A DNA stretch of 64,000 nucleotides, taken from positions 124,001-188,000 of the forward strand of contig NZ_FOLS01000002.1 in the NCBI RefSeq assembly GCF_900112375.1. The letters run 5' to 3'. The stretch is from Pseudomonas citronellolis. Its GTDB lineage: Bacteria > Pseudomonadota > Gammaproteobacteria > Pseudomonadales > Pseudomonadaceae. Each line of letters begins with the position of its first letter. The first letter of the stretch is position 1. Under the pieces are notes generated by a model. It worked only from the letters and a program-made list of their open reading frames with translations, made no database searches and was not told where the DNA came from. This document shows positions 18,419 through 27,925 of this stretch, in pieces. A program made the position numbers and the translations under genes.

Positions 18419-18481
18419 GAGCGAGCTTGCTCGCGAACAGAGTCCGCAGCGGGGCTCATTCGCGAGCAAGCTCGCTCCTAC
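18415..18481. repeat. REPIN overlapping the GNAT stop codon
   Basis: A 67-base inverted REP pair almost identical to 17621-17687. Its opening GTAG contains the TAG stop codon of the acetyltransferase gene. Confidence 0.88.
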
Positions 18482-18604
18482 GAAGGGCGCCTCGGCATGG
18501 GAGCGCGCGCCCGGTTCCTGAACGGCACGCCGGCCGTCTATGCTTGCCCACGCGGAGACGGCAAAATCGTCGGCTCCGCGCCCGTTCGCCATCGAGGGAC
18601 CTTC

Positions 18605-19099
18605 ATGGGCATGCGCCACCCGTTCTCCCGCCTCGCCGTCATCGGCCTGCCGCTGTGCCTGGCCGGCTGCGCCAGCCATGACGCCGAGCAGCAGCACCAG
18701 CTGTACCGCAACGACATGCTCGAGGCGAAGCTGCTGATCGCCTCCGCTGACCCGGGCAACTACGCCCGCGCCAACGACCTGCTCGAACGCGCCCGCGAGG
18801 CCGACCAGCGCGGCGAGGTGGCCTTCTACGAGGCGCTGCTGAAGATCCGCCAGCAGGCCCCGGCGGACCAGGCTCTGCCCCTGCTGGAACGCGCCGCCAA
18901 GGCCGGCCAGCCCTACGCCATCGCCCTGCTCTACCGCGTCTACAGCCAGCCCCTGCTCGGCCAGGATGCCGACGCGCTGAAGGCCGAGGAATACCGCAAG
19001 GCCTACGCCGAGCTGGACGTGGCCAAGAGCGGCTACCCGAACTTCGAGCGCGCCGGGCAGATCGTCGACCAGTTGCTCAGCCAGCAGCCGGCGCAGTGA
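18605..19099 (+). CDS. Predicted lipoprotein with TPR/Sel1-like helical body
   Basis: A 164-residue protein with a lipobox LPLCLAGC within the first 25 residues, so probably lipidated. The mature part is helical, with pairs such as NYARANDLLERAREADQRGEVAFYEALL and ALPLLERAAKAGQPYAIALLYRVY that look like TPR or Sel1 repeats. ATG 18605 follows GAGGGA with 5-base spacing; the next ATG (18611) is possible. It converges with the YihY-like gene 3 bases away. Function unknown. Confidence 0.75.
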   Translation: MGMRHPFSRLAVIGLPLCLAGCASHDAEQQHQLYRNDMLEAKLLIASADPGNYARANDLLERAREADQRGEVAFYEALLKIRQQAPADQALPLLERAAKAGQPYAIALLYRVYSQPLLGQDADALKAEEYRKAYAELDVAKSGYPNFERAGQIVDQLLSQQPAQ

Positions 19100-19102
19100 G
19101 CC

Positions 19103-20011
19103 TCAGCCCTCCTCGGGGCTGCGCGTCTCGGCCTGTTCGAAGGTGCGCTCGCCGGGGTTCTTGCCGTGGGGCAGGTGGTGTTCGATCACCGCGTTGAGTT
19201 CGGCGCCCAGCAGCAGCACCGCGGCGGAGATGTAGAAGTACAGCAGCAGCACGATGATGGCGCCGACGCTGCCGTACATGGCGTTGTAGTCGGCGAAGTT
19301 CTTCACGTAGAAGCCGAAGGCCAGGGACGCCGCCACCCAGGCCACCACCGCCAGCACCGAGCCGGGGGTGATGAAGCGGAACTTCTGCTTGACGTTGGGG
19401 GTGGCGTAGTAGATCACCGCCACCGCCATCATCATCAGCAGGACCATCACCGGCCAGCGCAGCAGCGACCAGAGCACCACCACGTATTCCTGCAGGCCGA
19501 TGCGCTCGGCGATCCAGCCCATCACCTGCGGCCCGAGGATCATCAGCGCGGTCACCAGCATCAGCATCACCGCCAGGCCCAGGGTGTAGAGCAGCGACAG
19601 CGGCACGCGCTTCCACACCGGGCGCGCCTCGCGCACGTCGTAGGCGGCGTTGAGCGCGTTCATCAACGAGCGCACCGCCGCCGAGGACGACCAGAGCGCG
19701 ACCACGATCCCCACCGAGAGCAGCCCGCCCTGGCGCTGCTGCAGCTGGTCGATGATCGGGTTGACCTGCTCCAGGGCCTGGCCCGGCAGCACGTAGGCGG
19801 CCTGCTCGCGCAGCCAGTCGAAGAATTCCGGCAGGTGCAGGAAGCCCAGCAGGGCGATGAGGAACAGCAGGAACGGGAACAGCGAGAACAGCCCCTGGTA
19901 GGCCAGCGCCGCCGCGTAGGTGGGCATCTCGTCGTCGAGGAATTCCTTGACGGTCAGTTTCAGCAGTTGCCAGGGGCCCAGGCGCAGGCCCCGAAAATCC
20001 ATGAATCGCAT
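19103..20011 (-). CDS. YihY/UPF0761 (BrkB-like) inner membrane protein
   Basis: A 302-residue membrane protein of the YihY/BrkB family with about six hydrophobic segments. Family marks include DEMPTYAAALAYQGLFSLFPFLLFLIALLG near the N-terminus and VGAIIVLLLYFYISAAVLLLGAELNAV near the C-terminus. Once called 'ribonuclease BN' in error; the role is unknown. ATG 20011 follows CGGAGGAAGG and matches the family start; the frame is open further upstream but non-homologous. It is divergent from the exported protein at 20206. Confidence 0.88.
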   Translation of the reverse strand: MRFMDFRGLRLGPWQLLKLTVKEFLDDEMPTYAAALAYQGLFSLFPFLLFLIALLGFLHLPEFFDWLREQAAYVLPGQALEQVNPIIDQLQQRQGGLLSVGIVVALWSSSAAVRSLMNALNAAYDVREARPVWKRVPLSLLYTLGLAVMLMLVTALMILGPQVMGWIAERIGLQEYVVVLWSLLRWPVMVLLMMMAVAVIYYATPNVKQKFRFITPGSVLAVVAWVAASLAFGFYVKNFADYNAMYGSVGAIIVLLLYFYISAAVLLLGAELNAVIEHHLPHGKNPGERTFEQAETRSPEEG

Positions 20012-20205
20012 GCCTGGTTTCCTTCCTCCGCAGTCCGGCCGCGGCGCGGCTCCGTGTCGACGGTTGACCCGCCGGCACGGCTCAAGTTCGGTCCTTGCGG
20101 CCAAGCCTAGCCACTCGCCGCGGCCAGGGGAAGTTGCGCAGGCGACGGGCAGGTGTCGGAAATGGCCTATACACTTCAGCGCAACCACAGCCGGAGGAAC
20201 CCCGC

Positions 20206-20664
20206 ATGCCCATCCCGATGCTCCGCCCCGCCCGCCGCCTCGGCGCCACCCTGCTGCTCGCCGGCGCTGCCTTCGCCAGCCTGCAACCCCAGGCCCGGGC
20301 GGAGGACGAAGCCACCTTCCTCAAGGAGTCGGCCGCCTTCTTCGAGCAGCAGAGCAAGCAGCTGCCGGTGCAGGTGGACCAGGTGACGCGCCTGGAGAAC
20401 GTGCGCCTGGACACCGACAGCAAGGTGCTGCACTACCGCTACGGCATTTCCAGCATGAAGGCCGAGGGCATGCAGGCCGATGCCCTGGACAAGTTCAAGG
20501 GCGAGCAGCGCACCCGCCTGGAACGCGCCACCTGCCAGCAGCCGGCGCTGCTGCAGCGCATCCGCGAGCACGGCATCCGCGTCGCCCACGACTACGACGG
20601 CAGCGACGGCAAGCCGCTGGCGAGCATCGAGATCGACCCGCAGAAACTCCAGTGCCAGGGATGA
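20206..20664 (+). CDS. Exported hypothetical protein
   Basis: A 152-residue protein with a signal peptide (cleavage near ARAED, about residue 28) and a soluble mature part with two Cys (one in ATCQQPALLQRIREHG, one in KLQCQG at the C-terminus) that could form a disulfide, so it is probably periplasmic. ATG 20206 follows GGAGGA. It overlaps the next small gene by ATGA. No family was recognised with confidence. Confidence 0.72.
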   Translation: MPIPMLRPARRLGATLLLAGAAFASLQPQARAEDEATFLKESAAFFEQQSKQLPVQVDQVTRLENVRLDTDSKVLHYRYGISSMKAEGMQADALDKFKGEQRTRLERATCQQPALLQRIREHGIRVAHDYDGSDGKPLASIEIDPQKLQCQG

Positions 20665-20852
20665 GCCGCACCGACTATCACCGCGAACACGCCGCCCGGG
20701 CCGAAGCCGAGGCCCGCCGGCTACTGGCCGAGCGCCAGGCCCTGGGCGGGCGCTGGCTGGCCTGGGTGGCCGGCGAACTCTACCGCCTGGGCCCGCCGCA
20801 GTACGCGGCCATGGTCCGCCGCGAGCTGGAGCGGCTCAGCGGCCAAGCCTGA
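20661..20852 (+). CDS. Small hypothetical protein, translationally coupled
   Basis: A 63-residue helical protein (MSRTDYHREHAARAEAEARR...LERLSGQA) starting at ATG 20661, which overlaps the stop of the preceding exported protein (ATGA). The coupling and amphipathic charged sequence support a real gene. It has no signal peptide, so it is cytoplasmic while its partner is exported. Function unknown. Confidence 0.65.
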   Translation: MSRTDYHREHAARAEAEARRLLAERQALGGRWLAWVAGELYRLGPPQYAAMVRRELERLSGQA

Positions 20853-20957
20853 AGCGCCCGGCAGGTCTATGCTGAAGAAGCACCGGCCCGCGCCTGCGGG
20901 CCGACGGAGCGCCGACCGCAGGGATGCCAGTCCTTCCCAGTCCACGAGGTAACGGTC

Positions 20958-21089
20958 ATGAGCAAAGGTCTGAACGCCCACAAGGAAGGCAAGAAGAAGC
21001 CCCTGAAGACGGCCCACGAGAAACGCATGGCGAAAAAGCAGAAGAAATCCGGCAATGCGCTGCTCGGCAGTCACGGGCAGACGTCCTGA
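20958..21089 (+). CDS. Very small Lys-rich protein (43 aa)
   Basis: ATG 20958 after CGAGGT gives MSKGLNAHKEGKKKPLKTAH and a tail rich in KKQKK, ending SHGQTS. It has a clear ribosome site, good third-position GC and a strongly basic composition, suggesting nucleic-acid or ribosome binding. Short basic proteins of this sort are widespread and conserved in Pseudomonas but mostly uncharacterised. Confidence 0.6.
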   Translation: MSKGLNAHKEGKKKPLKTAHEKRMAKKQKKSGNALLGSHGQTS

Positions 21090-21463
21090 GTCCAACGGCT
21101 GCGGACGGCCGCTTGGGGGCGGTTGTCCGCGAATTACTCAGGGGGTCGGTGGATGGGTTGAGCTTGCGAAACCCATGCGGTTGCGGTGATGAGTATCGCT
21201 TCGCTCAACGCCATCCTACGAAAAGCAGTGCTCGCTCATGCGGTAGGAGCGGACCTTGTCCGTGATAACCGGACGTCCCGGCGCGATTCGCGGATGAGAT
21301 CCGCTACGCAACCCCACCCGCGCCATTCCCCTGTAGGAGCGCGCTCTGCGCGCGAATCGCGGGCAGGGCCCGCTCCTACAACTCCAGGGAGGCACGGGCG
21401 TAGGAGCGGACTTTGTCCGCGATTGGATTCACCGGCCACGCCAAATGCCCAGGAGGCGGCCCC
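21090..21463. other. Gene-free stretch with REP-like hairpins
   Basis: 374 bases with no supportable gene. It contains GTAGGAGCGGACCTTGTCCG (from 21243), a TGTAGGAGCGCGC hairpin (21332-21380) and GTAGGAGCGGACTTTGTCCG (21400-21423). The run GGCGCGATTCGCGGATGAG around 21275 recurs at about 58158 next to another copy of the hairpin, so these modules travel together. Confidence 0.75.
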
Positions 21464-22003
21464 TCAATCATCCGCCTTCGGATCCAACCCCGGGAACAGC
21501 ACTTCAGTAAAACCAAACTTACCGAAATCCGTGATCCGCGACGGATACAGCCGACCAATCAGATGGTCGCACTCATGCTGCACCACCCTGGCATGAAACC
21601 CCTCCACCGTGCGATCGACAGGTTGCCCCTGCGGATCCAGCCCCTGATAGCGAATACGCTTGTAGCGATTCACCGCCCCACGCAGGCCGGGCACCGACAG
21701 GCAGCCCTCCCAACCCTCCTCCATATCCTCGCCCAACGGCGTGATCACCGGATTGAGCAGGATGGTCGGCGGCACCGCCGGAGCATCCGGATATCGCTCA
21801 CTGCGTTCGAAACCGAAAATCACCAGTTGCAGGTCCACGCCTATCTGCGGCGCGGCCAGGCCGACGCCGCCGGCGTGGTGCATGGTGTCGAACATGTCGT
21901 CGATCAGTTGCCGCAGTTCGGCGCTGCCGATCATCTGCGCCGGCACCGGCGGGGCGACGCGCAGCAAGCGCTCGTCGCCCATCTTGAGAATCTCGCGGAT
22001 CAT
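21464..22003 (-). CDS. def: Peptide deformylase
   Basis: A 179-residue metalloenzyme that removes the N-formyl group from new proteins. All three motifs are present: [18 protein letters not shown] and [12 protein letters not shown], supplying the Cys and two His metal ligands and catalytic Glu. The N-terminus [14 protein letters not shown] is canonical. Pseudomonas normally carries another def in the fmt operon; this isolated copy with [19 protein letters not shown] is likely the second one. Divergent from the membrane protein at 22229. Confidence 0.94.
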   Translation of the reverse strand: MIREILKMGDERLLRVAPPVPAQMIGSAELRQLIDDMFDTMHHAGGVGLAAPQIGVDLQLVIFGFERSERYPDAPAVPPTILLNPVITPLGEDMEEGWEGCLSVPGLRGAVNRYKRIRYQGLDPQGQPVDRTVEGFHARVVQHECDHLIGRLYPSRITDFGKFGFTEVLFPGLDPKADD

Positions 22004-22228
22004 GCCCCTGGGCCCCTGGCTGGCGGTTGTGCGTGAGCTGGCATCCTCGCCCCTTGCCCGGCGCCTGGCAAGGCCCGCTACGCCCGTCGCCCCGGGGGGC
22101 CGGGAGCGTCCAGGGGCGTAAAATTCAAAGAGTGACACGCGGCCATCGGGCTGCGATCCGCGTGGAACTGCCGCGAACGCCGGAGCGTTCGCCGAGGGGG
22201 AGCCGGGGGACTGACCTGGAGGTGCTCC

Positions 22229-22783
22229 ATGAACAGGCACTACTACATCAGCAACGACCTGGACGAGTTGGAGAACGTCGAGAGCGAGCTGAAGGCCAAC
22301 GGCATCGCCGAGGAGCAGATGCACGTGCTCAGCGAGCAGGACGCGCAGCTCGACCAGCGCCACCTGCACGAAGTGCCGGAGGTGATGCGCAAGGACCTGG
22401 TGCGCGGCGGCAAGTACGGGCTGGGCATCGGCGTCGCCCTGGCGGTCCTGGTGCTGGCGCTGGGTTACTTCGGCGGCTGGAGCGAAAGCGCCGCCGGCTG
22501 GATTCCGGTGCTGTTCCTGGCGGCCGTGCTGCTGGGCTTCAGCCTGTGGGAAGGCAGCTTCTTCGGCCTGCAACGGCCCAGCGGCGACGTGCGGCGCTTC
22601 GCGCCTTCGCTGCAGGCCGGCCGGCATGTGTTCTTCGTCGACGTGCGGACCGACCAGGAGCCGCTGCTGGACATGGTCGTCGGCCACCACCCGCGCCTGG
22701 AAGTGGCCGGTTTCGGCGCGCCCATGCCGCGCTGGGTGCTGGCCTGGGAACAGGCCTGGCACCGCTTCAAACGCATGATGTAG
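22229..22783 (+). CDS. Hypothetical protein with two central membrane helices
   Basis: A 184-residue protein. The N-terminal half ([21 protein letters not shown]) looks like a small alpha/beta domain, followed by two hydrophobic segments ([21 protein letters not shown] and [21 protein letters not shown]) around residues 63-110 and a soluble C-terminus. Resembles small conserved Pseudomonas membrane proteins of unknown function. ATG 22229 follows CTGGAGG. Confidence 0.75.
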   Translation: MNRHYYISNDLDELENVESELKANGIAEEQMHVLSEQDAQLDQRHLHEVPEVMRKDLVRGGKYGLGIGVALAVLVLALGYFGGWSESAAGWIPVLFLAAVLLGFSLWEGSFFGLQRPSGDVRRFAPSLQAGRHVFFVDVRTDQEPLLDMVVGHHPRLEVAGFGAPMPRWVLAWEQAWHRFKRMM

Positions 22784-22867
22784 CGACCGCGGCGGCCGGA
22801 CCTGCCGCTGGATGATCGCGCTGCGGGCGGCCGCGGGGCTGCCGGGGGCAGCTGCGGCCTGGCGAAA

Positions 22868-23704
22868 TCAGCGCAGCTCGATGCGGTCGTCGAGGATGGT
22901 GATCAGGCCCTGCTTGAACAGCCCGCCGATGGCCTTCTTGAAATTGCCCTTGCTCACGCCGAACTCGCGGCTGATCGCCTCCGGCGGGCTCTTGTCCGAC
23001 AGCGCCAGGCTGCCGCCGGCCTCGCGCAGGGCGGCGAGGATGCGCTCGCCGAGGTCGTCGCGGGCGGCCTGGCCGACCGGCTGCAGGCTCAGGCTGATCT
23101 TGCCGTCGGCGCGCACTTCCTTGATGTAGCCCTTCTCGCGCATGCCGCTGCGGACGAACTTGAACAGCTCGTTCTTGTGGATGAGCCCCCAGTGCCTGCC
23201 GTCGATGATGGCCTTGAAGCCGAGGTCGGTGCGCTCCACCACCAGCAGGTCCACTTCCTGGCCCGCCTGGTAGTGCGCCGCGGTGTCGTCCAGGTAGCGG
23301 TCCAGGCGCGCGGTGGCGGTGATGCGCCGGGTGCGCTCGTCGATGTAGCAGTACACCACGCAGTAGTCGCCGACCTGCAGCGGGCGCTTCTCTTCCGAGT
23401 GCGGCAGCAGCAGGTCCTTGGGCAGGCCCCAGTCGAGGAACAGGCCGACGCGGCTGACTTCCACCACCTTCAGGCTGGCGAAGCCGCCGACCTGCACCTT
23501 GGGCTTCAGGGTGGTGGCGATGATGCGGTCTTCGCTGTCGAGGTAGATGAAGACATTCAGCCACTCGCCCGGCTCGGTGGGCTCGTCCTTGGGGATGTAG
23601 CGCTTGGGCAGGAGGATTTCGCCGTGGGGGCCGCCGTCGAGGAACAGGCCGATCTCGGTGTGCTTGACCACCTGCAGGGAATTGAAACGGCCGATGGCTG
23701 CCAT
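22868..23704 (-). CDS. S1-domain RNA-binding protein, CvfB family
   Basis: A 278-residue protein with tandem S1-like OB folds (IGLFLDGGPHGEILLPKRYIP, VGLFLDWGLPKDLLLPHSEE, LGFKAIIDGRHWGLIHKNELF) and a C-terminal winged helix (ISREFGVSKGNFKKAIGGLFKQGLI). This is the CvfB/YitL layout. CvfB influences virulence gene expression in Staphylococcus and binds RNA; the role in Pseudomonas is unknown. It is encoded 30 bases downstream of the ABC exporter on the same strand. Confidence 0.9.
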   Translation of the reverse strand: MAAIGRFNSLQVVKHTEIGLFLDGGPHGEILLPKRYIPKDEPTEPGEWLNVFIYLDSEDRIIATTLKPKVQVGGFASLKVVEVSRVGLFLDWGLPKDLLLPHSEEKRPLQVGDYCVVYCYIDERTRRITATARLDRYLDDTAAHYQAGQEVDLLVVERTDLGFKAIIDGRHWGLIHKNELFKFVRSGMREKGYIKEVRADGKISLSLQPVGQAARDDLGERILAALREAGGSLALSDKSPPEAISREFGVSKGNFKKAIGGLFKQGLITILDDRIELR

Positions 23705-23734
23705 GTGCGGGACTCCGGGGAAAAGGCGCGCATT

Positions 23735-25504
23735 CTACACGCTCTGCACCTGGCCGAACTGCAATTCCGCCAGGCGTGCGTACAGCGGGTTGCCGGCCAC
23801 CAGCTCGGCGTGGGTGCCCAGGGCCAGCAGGCGGCCCTGGTCGATCACGGCGATGCGGTCGGCGTTCAGTACCGTGGCCAGGCGGTGGGCGATGACCAGG
23901 GTGGTGCGCCCGCTCATCAGCTGCGGCAGGGCCTGCTGGATCAGGTGCTCGCTCTCGGCGTCCAGCGCGCTGGTGGCTTCGTCGAGCAGCAGGATGGGCG
24001 CGTCCACCAGCAGCGCGCGGGCGATCGCCAGGCGCTGGCGCTGGCCGCCGGACAGGCCCACGCCGCCCTCGCCCAGGTGGGTGCGGTAGCCCTCGGGCAG
24101 GCGCTGGATGAAGTCGTCGGCATGGGCCGCGCGGGCCGCGGCGCGCAGCGCTTCGTCGCTGGCGTCGGGGCGGCCGTAGCGCAGGTTGTCGTCCACCGTG
24201 CCGTAGAACAGCGCCGGGTTCTGCGACACCAGGGCGAAGCAGCGGCGCAGGTCGGCGGGGTCGAGGCGGGTGATGGGCGTGCCGTCGATGCGGACCTCGC
24301 CCTGCTGCGGGTCGAAGAAGCGCAGCAGCAGGTCGAACAGGGTGGACTTGCCGGCGCCGGAGGGGCCGACCAGGGCCAGAGTCTCGCCGGGGCGCACGTC
24401 CAGGTCGATACCGTCGATGGCCCAGTGCTCCGGGCGCGATGGATAGGCGAAGCGCAGGCCACGCAACTCGATGCGCCCCTCGACGCGTTCGGGCAGGCGC
24501 AGCAGCCCTTCCTGCGGCGCGACTATCTGGTTGCGCGCGCGCAGCAGCTCGGCGATGCGCTCGGCCGCCCCGGCGGCGCGTTGCAGCTCGCCCAGCACCT
24601 CGCTGAGGGTGCCGAAGGCCATGCCGACGATCAGGCTGTAGAACACGAAGGCCGCCAGTTCGCCGGGGCTGATGCGCCCGGCGATCACGTCCATGCCGCC
24701 GACCCACAGCATCACCCCCACCGCGCCCAGCACCAGCAGGATGACCACGCTGACCAGCCAGGAACGCTGCAGGATGCGCTTGCGCGCGGTGCCGAAGGCG
24801 GCCTCCACCGTGCGGCCGAAGCGCGCGCGGTCCTGGGCCTGGTGGTTGTAGGCCTGCACCGTCTTGATCTGCCCGAGGGTCTCGCCGACGTAACTGCCGA
24901 CGTCGGCCACGCGGTCCTGGCTCTGCCGCGACAGCTCGCGCACGCGGCGGCCGAACAGGAGGATGGGCGCGATCACCAGGGGCAGCGAGGCCACCACTAT
25001 GCTGGTCAGCTTGGCGTTGGTGACGAACATCAGGATCACCCCGCCGGCCAGGGTCAGGGCATTGCGCAGGGCCATGGACAGCGACGAGCCGATCACCGTC
25101 TGCAGCAGCGTGGTGTCGGCGGTCAGCCGCGACTGGATTTCCAGGGCGCGGTTGCTCTCGTAGAAGCCCGGGTGCAGCTCGATCAGGTGGTCGAAGACGC
25201 GCTGGCGGATGTCGGCGACGAAGCGCTCGCCGATCCACGACACCAGGTAGAAACGCACGAAGGTGCCCAGCGCCAGGCCCAGCACCAGCAGGAAGAAAAT
25301 GCCGATGGAGCGGTTGAGCAGGTGCTCGGACTGGGTGACGAAACCCTGGTCCACCAGCAGGCGGATGCCCTGCCCCAGGGACAGGGTGATGGCCGCGGTG
25401 AACAGCAGCGCCAGCAGGGCGCCGAGGGCGCGCCAGCGGTAGGGGCCGAGGAAGGCCCGGGCCAGGCGCAGGGCATTGCGCTGGCGGGACGACAGCAGAG
25501 GCAT
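23735..25504 (-). CDS. ABC exporter, fused membrane and ATPase domains (MsbA-like)
   Basis: A 589-residue half-transporter that works as a homodimer. The membrane domain spans residues 20-300 with the ABC type 1 exporter segment [20 protein letters not shown]; the ATPase has Walker [10 protein letters not shown] at 380-388, signature LSGGQ at 484-488 and Walker [13 protein letters not shown] from 504. It exports a lipid, drug or peptide. It is too diverged from the essential lipid A flippase context to be called MsbA. Start ATG 25504 is the only good one. Confidence 0.92.
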   Translation of the reverse strand: MPLLSSRQRNALRLARAFLGPYRWRALGALLALLFTAAITLSLGQGIRLLVDQGFVTQSEHLLNRSIGIFFLLVLGLALGTFVRFYLVSWIGERFVADIRQRVFDHLIELHPGFYESNRALEIQSRLTADTTLLQTVIGSSLSMALRNALTLAGGVILMFVTNAKLTSIVVASLPLVIAPILLFGRRVRELSRQSQDRVADVGSYVGETLGQIKTVQAYNHQAQDRARFGRTVEAAFGTARKRILQRSWLVSVVILLVLGAVGVMLWVGGMDVIAGRISPGELAAFVFYSLIVGMAFGTLSEVLGELQRAAGAAERIAELLRARNQIVAPQEGLLRLPERVEGRIELRGLRFAYPSRPEHWAIDGIDLDVRPGETLALVGPSGAGKSTLFDLLLRFFDPQQGEVRIDGTPITRLDPADLRRCFALVSQNPALFYGTVDDNLRYGRPDASDEALRAAARAAHADDFIQRLPEGYRTHLGEGGVGLSGGQRQRLAIARALLVDAPILLLDEATSALDAESEHLIQQALPQLMSGRTTLVIAHRLATVLNADRIAVIDQGRLLALGTHAELVAGNPLYARLAELQFGQVQSV

Positions 25505-25652
25505 GGAAGGCTCGTGGCGACCGGGAATCGACCGAGGTTAACACCCCGCCGCGGGCCCGGCGATGGCGCTGCAATGGCCCTTCGGTCGATTTTCACCCCG
25601 AAGGACGGTCATTTCCTGTACAATGGGCGGCCATTTCGCGAATGAACAGGTA

Positions 25653-25853
25653 ATGGCAAGCATGTCCAGCAAAACCATCTCCCGCCAGAAGTCCGCCCCG
25701 AAACCCGCTGCGGCCGTGACCAGCCGCGAGGCCCTGGAAGCCCAGGTGGCCGCCTTCCTCAAGTCCGGCGGCGAGATCCAGCAAGTCGCCAAGGGCGTGA
25801 CCGGCCAGCCCAACGGCGCCGCCAGCCGCCACATCAGCCTCGGCAAGAAGTAA
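25653..25853 (+). CDS. Small conserved hypothetical protein
   Basis: A 66-residue protein, MASMSSKTISRQKSAPKPAA followed by REALEAQVAAFLKSGGEIQQVAKGVTGQ and a basic end. An ATG at 25662 has better spacing to AGG, so the true start may be three codons later. The flexible basic N-terminus plus short helix suggests a nucleic-acid-associated protein. A well-conserved Pseudomonas small protein by appearance; function unknown. Confidence 0.68.
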   Translation: MASMSSKTISRQKSAPKPAAAVTSREALEAQVAAFLKSGGEIQQVAKGVTGQPNGAASRHISLGKK

Positions 25854-26058
25854 TCCCCCCGCTCCTCCCGTAGGCGCGAGCTTGCTCGCGGACCCCGCCG
25901 TTTCCGGCCCGGGCGTTCGCGAGCAAGAGCCCTGCGTACCCTCCCCCGCTACTCCTACTTTCGCTCGACATCCTGCGATTTCTCCCGCCCGACTTGCATT
26001 CCGCCGCGCACCGCCAATGCTCTGAGGAACCCCACGAGGCTTTCCAAGGAGAGATGTC

Positions 26059-27156
26059 ATGCTGCCATCGGCGGACCGGATACTGTCGCGCAACCTGCTG
26101 GACGTGTTGATACGCGCCGGTCTCATCCTGTTCCTGGCGGTGTTCTGCTTCCGCATTTTCCACCCCTTTCTCGACCTGATGCTCTGGGCGCTGATCCTCG
26201 CCGTCACCCTCTACCCGTTGCAGGGCATGCTGCAGCGCACCCTGGGCCAGCGGCCGGCCCTGGCGGCGACGCTGCTGGCGGTGGTCGGCCTGGCCCTGCT
26301 GCTGGTGCCGGTGGTGCTGATCGGCTTCTCCATCGCCGACTCGGTGGCGGACCTTGCGCACCGCTTCCAGGCCGGCGGCCTGCGCATCCCGACGCCGCCC
26401 GAGGCGGTGGCGGGCTGGCCGCTGGTGGGGCCCTACATCTACAACGCCTGGCAGCGGCTGGCCGAGGACTTCCTCGGCGCCGCCCAGCAGGCCGCGCCGC
26501 ACCTGCAGGGCGTGGCCCGCACGGTGCTGGCCAAGGCCGCCGGCGTGGGCATGGAGCTGCTGCAGTTCCTCGGCGCCTTCCTGGTGGCCTGCGTGATCAT
26601 GGCCTACGGCCCGCTGGGCGCGCGCACCGCCGAAGACATCGCGGTGCGCGTCTCCGGCCCCGAGCGCGGCCCGGAACTGTCCCGGCTGAGCACCGCGACC
26701 ATCCGCGCGGTGGCCCAGGGCGTGGTCGGCGTGGCCTTCATCCAGACCCTGCTGCTGGGCCTGGGCTTCATCGTCATGGGCATCCCCGCCGCCGGCCTGC
26801 TGTCCCTCGGCGTGCTGCTGCTGGGCATCGTCCAGTTGCCGGTGGCGGTGATCTCGCTGCCGGCCATCGTCTACGTGTTCTGGAGCGGCGACTACGGCAC
26901 CGTCAGCGCGGTGCTGTTCACTGTCTGGACGGTGCTGGCCGGGCTTTCCGACAACGTGCTCAAGCCGCTGATGCTCGGCCGCGGCGTCGCCGTGCCGATG
27001 CCGGTGATCCTCCTCGGCGCCCTGGGCGGGATGCTCACCGGCGGCATCATCGGCCTGTTCATCGGCCCGGTGGTGCTGGCCCTGGGCTTCCAGCTGTTCA
27101 TGACCTGGGTGCGCGAGGGCGCCCGGCCGCCGGAAGCCGAGGACGTCTCGCCCTGA
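26059..27156 (+). CDS. AI-2E family transporter
   Basis: A 365-residue inner-membrane protein with about eight hydrophobic segments and the family pattern FHPFLDLMLWALILAVTLYPL at the N-terminus and GRGVAVPMPVILLGALGGMLTGGIIGLFIGPVVLALGFQLF at the C-terminus. The family includes exporters proposed for autoinducer-2 and Na+/H+ antiporters, so a specific cargo cannot be stated. ATG 26059 follows AAGGAGAG. Confidence 0.9.
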   Translation: MLPSADRILSRNLLDVLIRAGLILFLAVFCFRIFHPFLDLMLWALILAVTLYPLQGMLQRTLGQRPALAATLLAVVGLALLLVPVVLIGFSIADSVADLAHRFQAGGLRIPTPPEAVAGWPLVGPYIYNAWQRLAEDFLGAAQQAAPHLQGVARTVLAKAAGVGMELLQFLGAFLVACVIMAYGPLGARTAEDIAVRVSGPERGPELSRLSTATIRAVAQGVVGVAFIQTLLLGLGFIVMGIPAAGLLSLGVLLLGIVQLPVAVISLPAIVYVFWSGDYGTVSAVLFTVWTVLAGLSDNVLKPLMLGRGVAVPMPVILLGALGGMLTGGIIGLFIGPVVLALGFQLFMTWVREGARPPEAEDVSP

Positions 27157-27208
27157 ACCCGCGGCCGGGGAGTACAATGGCGGCCTTTCCCGCCGCCGAC
27201 TCCCTGCC

Positions 27209-27919
27209 ATGACCGAAACCACCCGCCTGTCCAAGCGCCTCGCCGAACTGCTGCCCTGCTCCCGCCGCGAGGCCGAGCTGTACATCGAGGGAGGCTGGGT
27301 CACGGTGGATGGCCAACCCGTCGACGAGCCGCACTTCCGCGTCGCCGAACAGCGCGTCGAGCTGCTGCCCGGGGCCATCCCGGCGCCGATTCCGCCGGCC
27401 ACCCTGCTGCTGTACAAGCCGGCCGGCCACTCCGCCGAGCAGGCCCAGGGCCTGCTGGTGGCGGCCAATCGCTGGGAAGCCGACAGCGCCGAGCAACGTC
27501 CGCTGAGCAAGCACTTCGCCCGCCAGCAGAGCACCACGCCGCTGGACGACCAGGCCGGCGGGCTGCTGGTGTTCACCCAGAACTACGGCGTGCTGCACCG
27601 CCTGCAGGACGACGCGGCGACCATCGAGCACGAGTACCTGGTGGAAGTCGCCGGCAGCCTCGACGACGCCGGCCTGGCGCGCCTGCGCCACGGCCTGCTG
27701 TACCAGGGCCGGCCGCTGCCGGCGCTGAAGGTCAGCTGGCAGAACGAGACACGCCTGCGCTTCGCCGGCAAGGGCTTCCGCCCCGGGCAGATCGCCGACA
27801 TGTGCCGCCAGGTCGGCCTGAAGGTCGTGGGCATCCGCCGCCTGCGCCTGGGCGGCGTGTCCATGGGCAAGATGGAACCGGGGCAGTGGCGCTACCTGCT
27901 GCCCAGCGAGCGCTTCTGA
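27209..27919 (+). CDS. RNA pseudouridine synthase (RsuA/RluF-like)
   Basis: A 236-residue protein with an N-terminal S4 RNA-binding domain (RLSKRLAELLPCSRREAELYIEGGWVTVDG) and an RsuA-type catalytic domain. The active-site block is TTPLDDQAGGLLVFTQ, with LD matching the catalytic Asp of the usual RLDxxTxGLLLLT motif, although the preceding Arg is Pro and the Thr is Ala. The C-terminus RQVGLKVVGIRRLRLGGV is typical. It isomerises a uridine in rRNA or tRNA; target unproven. Confidence 0.85.
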   Translation: MTETTRLSKRLAELLPCSRREAELYIEGGWVTVDGQPVDEPHFRVAEQRVELLPGAIPAPIPPATLLLYKPAGHSAEQAQGLLVAANRWEADSAEQRPLSKHFARQQSTTPLDDQAGGLLVFTQNYGVLHRLQDDAATIEHEYLVEVAGSLDDAGLARLRHGLLYQGRPLPALKVSWQNETRLRFAGKGFRPGQIADMCRQVGLKVVGIRRLRLGGVSMGKMEPGQWRYLLPSERF

Positions 27920-27925
27920 CAGCTT

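Noticed and set aside
22829..22870. Intrinsic terminator after the CvfB gene
   Set aside because: GC-rich with imperfect dyads but no stable stem followed by T-run could be identified.
25530..25545. GTTAAC near the ABC exporter start as another HpaR-like site
   Set aside because: Only a single half-site is present; the second half (ACCCCGCC) does not match.
23177..25645. Open frame of over 800 codons on the plus strand
   Set aside because: Antisense to the ABC exporter and CvfB genes; no recognisable domain.
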